Assembly (NCBI GenBank): GCA_014730235.1
Contig: WJIO01000181.1
Location: 1-23,506, forward strand
Length of the DNA stretch: 23,506 nt
Direction: 5' to 3'
Origin: Candidatus Poribacteria bacterium
GTDB lineage: Bacteria; Poribacteria; DTPJ01; WJIO01
Below the pieces are notes generated by a model. That model was not told where the DNA came from. It saw nothing but the letters and a program-made list of their open reading frames with translations, and ran no database searches. Position 1 is the first letter of the stretch; every line of letters starts with the position of its first letter. A program made the position numbers and the translations under genes. Below are positions 15,143-21,600 of this stretch, piece after piece.

Positions 15143-15889
15143 ATGATTAAGAAAATTTCTATCAGCGTATTTATGATCTGTTTATCTATTTTTATGATTG
15201 TCAACACAGCTTCATCTCAGCAGGATGAATTCCTTGTAGGTTACTGGTCTTTTGATCAGGGGGAGGATGTGGTTGAAGACCAAAGCGGCAACGGAAATGA
15301 TGGAACTATTACCGGCGATGTAAACTGGATCGAAGGTAAATCCGGCACAGCCCTGGAATTTACAGCCGGTGCTAATGTTGAGATACCGGACTCTGATAGC
15401 CTGCGGGATATGGATGAATATACAATTGCCTTCTGGTTCAGACTTAACGAATTTGCCCCTGAATGGAATCATCTCTTTGAAAAGGATGGCTCTTATGGTA
15501 TAACAATAAATTCAGGTGCTGAGGATCTTCGTTTTACACCTAATTCTTCTAAAGTCTGGATCGAGAGCGGCGCCAAGGTAAAAACCGATATATGGTATTA
15601 TATAACCATGAAAACCGATGGAACATCTGTATATTTCTATGTTGACGGTAATGAAGAGACAAAATTTGATGAACCGGTTGTATTTACCAACAATTCAGTC
15701 AATATTGCACATGCAGCACCTTATACGGTAAATGGCGCTTATGACGAGGTGAAAATCTGGGCAAAGGCACTGACTGAGGATGAAATAAAAATAGCCATGA
15801 CCGGAGCTTCGCCCGTTTTGGCAACGGATCTTAGTTTTATTAGTCTTTGGTCGAAGATCAGGAATGCTACACTGGACACTGGACGCTAG
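15143..15889 (+). CDS. Secreted LamG/ConA-like domain protein with altered C-terminus
   Basis: A 248-residue exported protein. Signal peptide about 1-26 (MIKKISISVFMICLSIFMIV then NTASS). LamG core about 30-220: GYWSFDQGEDVVEDQSGNGN, GKSGTALEFTAG, EYTIAFWFRL, WYYITMKTDGTSVYFYVDGN, AYDEVKIWAKALTEDEI. Such jelly-roll domains bind carbohydrates or proteins. The tail FISLWSKIRN carries the same motif as the two ConA-like proteins at 9753-11587. The last residues (ATLDTGR) and the stop are encoded by the edge of the inverted-repeat element at 15868-16118, so the original end has been overwritten. GGGGGAG at 15129-15134 lies 8 nt before the ATG. Confidence 0.87.
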   Translation: MIKKISISVFMICLSIFMIVNTASSQQDEFLVGYWSFDQGEDVVEDQSGNGNDGTITGDVNWIEGKSGTALEFTAGANVEIPDSDSLRDMDEYTIAFWFRLNEFAPEWNHLFEKDGSYGITINSGAEDLRFTPNSSKVWIESGAKVKTDIWYYITMKTDGTSVYFYVDGNEETKFDEPVVFTNNSVNIAHAAPYTVNGAYDEVKIWAKALTEDEIKIAMTGASPVLATDLSFISLWSKIRNATLDTGR

Positions 15890-16118
15890 ACGCTGGAAAC
15901 TGGCTAAGATTTATAATATGAGAAATTTTCGTAATATACTGGCATGGCAAAAGGCCGATGATCTGGTAGTTGACATATATAGATTAACGGATTCGTTTCC
16001 TAAATCAGAGATGTATGGTTTGGTTACACAAATACGGAGGGGCGACTGTTTCTGTTGCTGCAAATATAGCTGAAGGATTAGCCCGTTCAAGTGTCTAGCG
16101 TCCAGTTTCCAGCGTCTA
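15868..16118. mobile_element. Remnant IVP (four-helix-bundle) element with inverted repeats
   Basis: Inverted repeats TAGACGCTGGAAACTGG (15887-15903) and its complement (16102-16118) bracket a decayed four-helix-bundle gene. Each side also has extra short units of the same kind (CTGGACGCTAGAC on the left, its complement at 16091-16103 on the right), so the ends are built from a small tandem motif. I recall similar CTGGACGCTGGA-type arrays beside S23/IVP genes in other bacteria, but that is from memory. Confidence 0.65.
15918..16098 (+). pseudogene. Frameshifted, truncated four-helix-bundle protein (23S rRNA IVP/S23-like)
   Basis: The first part reads MRNFRNILAWQKADDLVVDI and YRLTDSFPKSEMYGLVTQIR, close to the standard start of the S23/IVP family, which includes the Avd fold of diversity-generating retroelements. 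At about 16038-16042 (AGGGGCG) one base too many shifts the frame; read one base on, it continues ATVSVAANIAEGLARSSV and stops at 16096-16098. The conserved AANIAEG confirms the frame. Normal members are about 115-125 residues; the C-terminal half is missing, cut at the right inverted repeat. The in-frame ORF ends CCCKYS and is not functional. It is therefore a decayed copy. Confidence 0.82.
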
Positions 16119-16135
16119 AAATACAGGGGTATTAA

Positions 16136-17125
16136 ATGAATAAAAACTCATCAATCATAATACTATCTTTCATAATCATATCAATACTCAATCTGTCAAC
16201 ACTTGCTGAGGATGAATACAAATACGCCGGTGAGTTTTTGAATGTAGGCGCAGGAGCCAGAGCTTTAGGCATGGGTGGAGCCTTTGTGGCTGTAGCCGAT
16301 GATGGAACTACAGGATACTGGAGTCCTGGTGGGCTTCCGGCGTTGGAATACCGGGAAGTATCTTTTATGCACTGCCAGCAGTTTGACAGCCTTGTCAGAA
16401 CAAATTTTATTAGCTACGTTCACCCAAAATCACCTCTGGGTGCTTTTGGCATAAGTTGGCTTCGGCTAGGGGTTGAGGATATACCTCGTACAGGATATGT
16501 GGATTCAAATAAAAACATGATCCAGGATTTCGATGACAAGAATGACAACGGGATTAAAGACCCTGGTGAATATTATATTGAAAAGCCATATATCGCTGAT
16601 TACTTTGATGATATAGAAGACGGAATATTCCTGTCCTATGGTCTTAATGTCGTCGAGGGGCTGTCTATGGGGCTTAATTTTAAGATAATAAGGCAATCTC
16701 TGGGCCAGCACTCGTCGTCAGGGTGGGGGCTTGATTTAGGGGCGTTGTATGAGTTATATAAGGGTTTCAGATTCGGGATAAATTTCCAGGATTTACCAAA
16801 GACCAGGATCAGGTGGGGAATCACAGAACACGAGGAGGAAATACCCGCAAGCGTTAAATTCGGTGCCGCCTATACTGCTGATATAACATCACTTAAAAGC
16901 GTTGTTACGTTGGCGTGGAATGTTGATACAAAATATGATACCACCATGCACTATGGACTGGAGTGGTGGCTTGTAGATATACTGGCTCTCAGGGCTGGTC
17001 TGGACGAAGGTCAGCTTTCAGTAGGAACAGGCCTGAGAATGTCCAGTTTCCAGGTGGACTATGCCTTTGTAGGTCATGATGATCTGGGCAGCACTCACCG
17101 GGTTTCTACTTCGGTTAGATTTTAG
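16136..17125 (+). CDS. PorV/PorQ (UPF0164)-like outer-membrane barrel protein
   Basis: A 329-residue outer-membrane protein. Signal peptide about 1-24 (NSSIIILSFIIISILNLSTL). The mature start, YAGEFLNVGAGARALGMGGA and VADDGTTGYWSPGGLP, is typical of the PorV/PorQ/UPF0164 family. Alternating strands lead to a terminal aromatic (STSVRF), expected for barrel insertion. An insertion at about 123-145 (DSNKNMIQDFDDKNDNGIKD) is rich in Asp and Asn in EF-hand-like spacing and could bind calcium. PorV itself serves type IX secretion in Bacteroidota; that role is not shown here. AGGGGT before the ATG is a reasonable ribosome site. Its 3' end overlaps the convergent DUF2330 gene by 11 nt. Confidence 0.85.
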   Translation: MNKNSSIIILSFIIISILNLSTLAEDEYKYAGEFLNVGAGARALGMGGAFVAVADDGTTGYWSPGGLPALEYREVSFMHCQQFDSLVRTNFISYVHPKSPLGAFGISWLRLGVEDIPRTGYVDSNKNMIQDFDDKNDNGIKDPGEYYIEKPYIADYFDDIEDGIFLSYGLNVVEGLSMGLNFKIIRQSLGQHSSSGWGLDLGALYELYKGFRFGINFQDLPKTRIRWGITEHEEEIPASVKFGAAYTADITSLKSVVTLAWNVDTKYDTTMHYGLEWWLVDILALRAGLDEGQLSVGTGLRMSSFQVDYAFVGHDDLGSTHRVSTSVRF

Positions 17126-18137
17126 AAAATGTAAATCTTTTATAAATCTTTCTGAATACAACGAATAAAAATATGAATACACCCAGGGGTATAAAGTCTA
17201 TCCATGAAGAAACACCGTTGTATATTATTTGCTTAAATTCTTTATCGTCAGAAGCCGGGACAATTTCAATATCCTCTTCCATTTCCAGTATGGAGAAAGT
17301 CCGTTTCAACTTGGTCAAATAGCGATATTGACCGATTAACCCTCCGAAAGCCGGAAATCTATCTATTATACTTTTTATCTCATCTTCATCCATCCTGTTG
17401 GCATATTCAATTCTTGAGCCCGGGAAAGTCATCTTTGTGTCTGAAATTATATACATTTCAATACTTGTTCTATCCCCGGAGTTAATAGACGATAAGCGCA
17501 GTGGGTAAATCAATGAGCTGGCTGAATATCTGAATAGGATTGGGTTGATATTATACCTGTAATATTCGGACATTCCCGGATCCGTTTTACCATCTATCCG
17601 CACCACAGTGAAAAACCATCCCCTTTGTATGTAATAATCCACAATATCTTTATCATGAACCGAATAGTTGTAATTATTTTCCTCAAGCCAGTTTATCAAA
17701 GCATCGGGGTCATCAGCCGATAAGGTTATTCCGTTGAATTCTCCAACAGTCTGTTCGTCAATAATATCAACTCCCGGCTCCTCGGCCACATCTGAATCTT
17801 CCTCAGCTACACTACCGAACATGCAGCCTGAACCTCTTTGTCTCCATACGGGGTTTGTCAGATATTCTGCTTCATAAAAAACATCCCTGTTTACTGTGTT
17901 TAACCTTGGCGGAGTTGGTGTTGGTACTACAATACAAAAATCTTTAGGCGATCCCCTGAAGCTTATCTGGGGTACAAGACCAACTTTTTGATTTTCTCTG
18001 TCGTAGATAATTATAGAACGGTGAGATATTTCATAAATAACCGGATAATCGCGATAAAAAACCATTACATACGCGTCCACGTCAAAAGGAATCAGAATAA
18101 TTGCTATAGAAATTAGCAGGCAAAATATATTTTTCAT
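17115..18137 (-). CDS. DUF2330 membrane-anchored exported protein
   Basis: A 340-residue protein. Signal peptide about 1-22 (MKNIFCLLISIAIILIPFDVDA), then an extracytoplasmic domain with KVGLVPQISFRGSPKDFCIV and VPTPTPPRLNTVNRDVFYEA, as in DUF2330 proteins, and a WFFTVVRIDG segment. A C-terminal transmembrane segment (SWIDFIPLGVFIFLFVVFRK) with basic residues after it keeps the body outside. An acidic stretch (VAEEDSDVAEEPGVDIIDEQ) interrupts the domain after a cysteine-containing GSGCMFGS. The function of the family is unknown. GGGAG lies 7 nt before the ATG. It is 19 nt downstream of the barrel gene and shares its promoter. Confidence 0.82.
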   Translation of the reverse strand: MKNIFCLLISIAIILIPFDVDAYVMVFYRDYPVIYEISHRSIIIYDRENQKVGLVPQISFRGSPKDFCIVVPTPTPPRLNTVNRDVFYEAEYLTNPVWRQRGSGCMFGSVAEEDSDVAEEPGVDIIDEQTVGEFNGITLSADDPDALINWLEENNYNYSVHDKDIVDYYIQRGWFFTVVRIDGKTDPGMSEYYRYNINPILFRYSASSLIYPLRLSSINSGDRTSIEMYIISDTKMTFPGSRIEYANRMDEDEIKSIIDRFPAFGGLIGQYRYLTKLKRTFSILEMEEDIEIVPASDDKEFKQIIYNGVSSWIDFIPLGVFIFLFVVFRKIYKRFTFSKI

Positions 18138-18156
18138 TTTTCAACTCCCGATTGTA

Positions 18157-18846
18157 TTAATAATACCATGATAATCCTGCTCTTATAACCAGCCCTGACA
18201 GATTCATAGAGTATTCGTTGTTAGAATCCCGCATATCCACGCCGTTCATAATCAGCTTGATTTCCCCATCAAAGGCCAGATTGTTTGTAAAAAACACCTG
18301 GGGGCCTACAAATAAATGTATTCCAAAATCCCCGCCGTTGGTGGTGAACATATCGGCGACCTTTTCCCTTGCCCTTATATAGTTTATCCCTCCTCCAAAA
18401 TACAAACCGCGAGTTACAAAACCTTGCAACGATTTCATAAAGGCTATCCGCTGCCTTATACTAAGCTCAAACGGTACAAGCTGTATATTGGATAATCTGT
18501 CGGATGAAAATGTCGGATCATCGTAGTAGGGATCGCCATCGCTTTTAATCAGGCTTACGGCTCCCAGAAGATCTATGGAACGACTCATATTAAAACAATA
18601 TTGTCCGCCTATGGCAAAAGCGCCTCCGTATATATCCTTTACCTCTCCCTGAAGCGGGTAATATATACCGGTAAGTAATGTAACACCATCCAGGGGTGAA
18701 TTACTGATAGTTCTTCTTGTTCCCTGATTAACTGCCGAATCTGGCGGGGGTTTGAGTTCTTTTGGAAATTCCTCTGAATGGCTTTTATGGATTAAGAAAC
18801 ATGAAAATAGCAGGTATGTAATAAAAATAATAAATGATTTCCGCAT
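18157..18846 (-). CDS. Predicted outer-membrane beta-barrel protein
   Basis: A 229-residue exported protein of no recognised family. Signal peptide about 1-24 (MRKSFIIFITYLLFSCFLIH then KSHS). The mature part begins with a proline-rich linker (PKELKPPPDS) and then shows alternating strands with glycines (GVTLLTGIYYPLQG, GGAFAIGGQYCF, GLYFGGGINYIRA, FGIHLFVGPQVFF), ending LVIRAGLSWYY with an aromatic terminus. This is the usual look of an 8-stranded OmpA/OmpW-like barrel. AGAGGG is 8 nt before the ATG and a consensus promoter lies upstream at 18912-18940. It heads a two-gene operon with the DUF2330 protein. Confidence 0.8.
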   Translation of the reverse strand: MRKSFIIFITYLLFSCFLIHKSHSEEFPKELKPPPDSAVNQGTRRTISNSPLDGVTLLTGIYYPLQGEVKDIYGGAFAIGGQYCFNMSRSIDLLGAVSLIKSDGDPYYDDPTFSSDRLSNIQLVPFELSIRQRIAFMKSLQGFVTRGLYFGGGINYIRAREKVADMFTTNGGDFGIHLFVGPQVFFTNNLAFDGEIKLIMNGVDMRDSNNEYSMNLSGLVIRAGLSWYY

Positions 18847-18911
18847 GTTATATACCCTCTGGTTAAACTGTTTTTTTATTACAGATATTTTTTATATGTC
18901 CATACTTTGAT

Positions 18912-18940
18912 AGTATAAAATTTATATATTGGGTTGTCAA
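18912..18940 (-). promoter_or_regulatory. Sigma70-type promoter of the barrel/DUF2330 operon
   Basis: On the minus strand: TTGACA (18935-18940), 17-nt spacer, TATACT (18912-18917). The same two hexamers and spacing occur at 5338-5366. The predicted start near 18905 gives a leader of about 59 nt. Confidence 0.75.
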
Positions 18941-19200
18941 CGGAAAACGTTGGATTAATAGTTCTGATATTTCTAAAATTAACTAAAACCATATGTTGCT
19001 GTGCTTAAAGAGACACTAGCAAATGAAAATACTATCAGGCTGTCATTCCTGCTTCAAGCTTTTTCAAAAAGCTTGAAGCAGGAATGACATAGAACTATAT
19101 TCTTTGAGCATTTTCATCTGTTTCTTCATGCTGAATCCTTATAAACATTGGTTTTAGAGATTTTTTAGAATTCTCAGTAGTTTATGTATGCCTTTTCTTC
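18941..19200. other. Non-coding gap between divergent operons
   Basis: Apart from the 49-bp palindrome at 19041-19089, this AT-rich stretch shows no ORF with a ribosome site, no RNA gene and no terminator that I can support. CAAATGAAAAT (about 19020-19030) and ATTTTCATCTG (about 19110-19120) are near-complementary and may be the outer arms of a third, diverged copy of the palindromic repeat. Confidence 0.5.
19041..19089. repeat. 49-bp palindrome, third copy of the repeat core
   Basis: Two perfect 24-bp arms beginning TGTCATTCCTGCTTCAAGC, with a single C at the centre. It matches the internal palindrome at 5168-5216 except for that central base. The outer arms of the first two copies are not recognisable here. 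Confidence 0.85.
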
Positions 19201-19229
19201 TTGTAAACAATGGGTGTATATCATAAAAT
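19201..19229 (+). promoter_or_regulatory. Candidate promoter of the sugar-enzyme operon
   Basis: TTGTAA (19201-19206), 17-nt spacer, TAAAAT (19224-19229): four of six and five of six. The start near 19236 would leave about 49 nt of leader before the ATG at 19285. Confidence 0.42.
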
Positions 19230-19284
19230 ATGTATTATAAGCATTCTAATACAAATCAGATCAATACACCTGGAGGAATTTATT

Positions 19285-20322
19285 ATGATTAACGCATCTG
19301 TAGTAGGTTATGGTTTTGCGGGAAGGTCTTTTCATTCTTATCTTATAGGTTTAGCGGAAGGTTTAAACCTGTATGCCATATCAACCAGAGATCCTGAGAG
19401 ACGCGCAAATGCTGAAAAAGAGCGCAAGGTAAAAACTTATCCTGATATTGATGAGCTTCTTAAGGATGATAACGTAGACCTGGTAGTTATCGCAACACCC
19501 CATGACACCCATGCCGATCTTGCAATAAAATCAATGGATGCAGGCAAACATGTGGTAGTGGATAAAGCCATGTGTATGACTGTGGCTGAAGCTGATGAAA
19601 TGATAAATGCCAGCAAGCGAAATGATGTAATGTTAAGCATCTTCCAGAACCGAAGGTGGGATGGCGGCTATTTAACCGTTAAGAAAGTCATAGAAGATGG
19701 TCTTTTAGGTGATGTTTTCCTTATTCAGACGACTATACTTGGATACGGTAAGCCAAGAAGCTGGAGGGGAGTAAAAGCCCAGGTTGGCGGTCAGATTTAT
19801 GACTGGGGCGCGCATCTGGTAGACCAAGCCCTTCGCCTTGTTCCATCGGAAGTCGATACCGTTTTCTGCGATACTCATCACCGGAAATGGGATATTGATA
19901 TAGAGAGCCATCTCAATACCATAATTCGTTTTAAAAATGGTATGTCTTACGGTATTGAACTCAGCAATATATGCAGGATCAAAAAACCTCGATGGTTTGT
20001 TCTGGGGGATAACGGAACTTTAATTAAATATGGATTGGATCCCCAGGAACCTGCCATGATAAAAGGAAATATAGACGCGGCACAGGAAGACCCGGATAAC
20101 AGGGCAAAAGTAGTTACAGAAGTTGATGGCGAGGTTAAAGAGATGGTTCTGGATACTATACCGGGAAACTGGAAGGCCTATTATCAAAATATCTCTGACG
20201 TATTAAACAAAGGGGCCGAACTGGCCGTTAAACCCGAAGAAGTAAGGGAAAATATGAGACTGATCGAAGCTGTGATTAAGTCAGCGGAGACCGGAAAATC
20301 AGTCAAGATGGATTCAATGTAA
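19285..20322 (+). CDS. Gfo/Idh/MocA family NAD(P)-dependent sugar dehydrogenase
   Basis: A cytoplasmic oxidoreductase of 345 residues. The Rossmann motif is VVGYGFAG (8-13). ATPHDTHADLAIKSMDAGKH and VVVDKAMCMT follow; here DKA stands for the usual EKP, with K94 as the catalytic lysine. The second catalytic motif is DWGAHLVDQ (D173, H177, D180). Such enzymes oxidise or reduce sugars, inositols or sugar acids. The start at 19285 is chosen because GGAGG (19272-19276) lies 8 nt upstream; an in-frame ATG at 19210 would add 25 residues with no family match. It heads a run of three genes for sugar processing; the next begins 12 nt after its stop. Confidence 0.92.
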   Translation: MINASVVGYGFAGRSFHSYLIGLAEGLNLYAISTRDPERRANAEKERKVKTYPDIDELLKDDNVDLVVIATPHDTHADLAIKSMDAGKHVVVDKAMCMTVAEADEMINASKRNDVMLSIFQNRRWDGGYLTVKKVIEDGLLGDVFLIQTTILGYGKPRSWRGVKAQVGGQIYDWGAHLVDQALRLVPSEVDTVFCDTHHRKWDIDIESHLNTIIRFKNGMSYGIELSNICRIKKPRWFVLGDNGTLIKYGLDPQEPAMIKGNIDAAQEDPDNRAKVVTEVDGEVKEMVLDTIPGNWKAYYQNISDVLNKGAELAVKPEEVRENMRLIEAVIKSAETGKSVKMDSM

Positions 20323-20334
20323 TTGGAAGGAATC

Positions 20335-21600
20335 ATGAATATATCCCGCAGAATTTTTCTAAAAGGAGCAACTGTAATTGCAGTAAACACATTCCTTAAT
20401 CCGATAAAAGTCTTTTCTTCAGAAGGGAAATGGGATATGTCTGATAAATTTGGATATAAAACTGAGTTAAAATCAATAATAAGCGGATTTGATAAGGTAA
20501 CATGCTGGGTTCATGCCCGGGCTGGTGCAATTCCTCCTGATACAGAAGGTGAGAATCCTGTTGTTATACTTACCATGCAGAAACTATTACTGAGCGGATC
20601 GGATGTTTTTTACGCTTTAAACGAAATGCGCTCGGAAGATATGGGCGAAACATGGTCAGGGCCTGTGGAGCATTCCGGCCTTGGCAGGCGGGAAGAACCC
20701 GACGGGGTACAGGCCTGTATATGCGATTTTACACCCAAATGGCATGCTAAAACAAGAAAGTTACTGGGCACAGGACATATAGCCCGTTACAGGAATAACT
20801 CTTTAATACATGAACCCAGAAGACGGGATACAGCCTATTCTGTATATGACAAAGACAACCAGACATGGACTCCCTGGAAAATTTTAAAAATGCCCGATGA
20901 TGAAAAATTCTTTTCATCCGGTGCTGGCAGCACCCAGCGAGTGGATTTGGAAGACAGTACTATTCTACTGCCTGTGTATTTCCATGCACCCCAAAAGGGT
21001 GATCCTGTCAATTCAGCGACGGTAGTTCGTTGTAGCTTTGATGGTGAAAAGCTGACTTACTTGGATCACGGTGATGAATTGATAGTTGAAGAGCCTAGAG
21101 GACTTTGTGAACCTTCCCTCGCAGTCCATAAGGGTAGGTTCTTCCTGACTATGCGTAACGACGTAAAGGGATATGTTTCTGTAGGTGATGATGGTCTGCA
21201 TTTTAGTTCACCCAAGCCCTGGACTTTTGACGATGGTTCTGAGCTTGGTAATTACAACACCCAGCAACACTGGGCCAGCCATAGCGATGGCTTGTTCCTG
21301 CTGTATACCCGAAGAGGTGCTGACAATGATCACGTTTTTCGCCACCGGGCACCGTTGTTTATGGCCCGGGTGGATACAGAAAAATTATGTGTAATCCGGG
21401 ATACAGAACGGATTATCATACCGGAACGCGGGGCAAGGCTGGGTAATTTTGGTGTCATGGAGTTAAATCAACAGCAGACATGGGTTATTGATGCCGAATG
21501 GATGCAGCCTGTGGGTTGTGAGAAATACGGCAGCGATAACAGCGTATTCATAGCAAAAATCCTATGGAATAAACCAAACTTACAGGTGATGAAATATTGA
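20335..21600 (+). CDS. Tat-exported sialidase-like (BNR/Asp-box) protein
   Basis: A 421-residue protein with a twin-arginine signal (SRRIFLKGATVIAVNTF, residues 4-20), so it is exported folded. The body resembles the sialidase/neuraminidase-like six-bladed propeller. A perfect Asp box, SEDMGETW, lies at residues 100-107; a degenerate one is SVGDDGLHF. Other blade-like parts are LLGTGHIARYRNN, TAYSVYDKDNQTWTPW and STILLPVYFHAP. The family includes sialidases and other glycosidases; true sialic-acid activity cannot be claimed. The ATG at 20335 is chosen over the TTG at 20323 because GGAAGG (20325-20330) lies just before it and the Tat motif then has a normal position. The last 4 nt overlap the start of the next gene. 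Confidence 0.83.
   Translation: MNISRRIFLKGATVIAVNTFLNPIKVFSSEGKWDMSDKFGYKTELKSIISGFDKVTCWVHARAGAIPPDTEGENPVVILTMQKLLLSGSDVFYALNEMRSEDMGETWSGPVEHSGLGRREEPDGVQACICDFTPKWHAKTRKLLGTGHIARYRNNSLIHEPRRRDTAYSVYDKDNQTWTPWKILKMPDDEKFFSSGAGSTQRVDLEDSTILLPVYFHAPQKGDPVNSATVVRCSFDGEKLTYLDHGDELIVEEPRGLCEPSLAVHKGRFFLTMRNDVKGYVSVGDDGLHFSSPKPWTFDDGSELGNYNTQQHWASHSDGLFLLYTRRGADNDHVFRHRAPLFMARVDTEKLCVIRDTERIIIPERGARLGNFGVMELNQQQTWVIDAEWMQPVGCEKYGSDNSVFIAKILWNKPNLQVMKY

Noticed and set aside
15864-15917. N-terminal extension of the four-helix-bundle ORF (MLHWTLDARRWKLAKIYN)
   Set aside because: It is encoded by the inverted-repeat border; family members start at MRNFRN, here at 15918.
15868-16118. Diversity-generating retroelement
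   Set aside because: The four-helix-bundle fragment resembles Avd, but there is no reverse transcriptase and no template/variable repeat pair in the window.
20335-21600. Confident call as a true sialidase
   Set aside because: Only one perfect Asp box is visible and the arginine triad cannot be placed by eye; the broader propeller fold is all that is supported.
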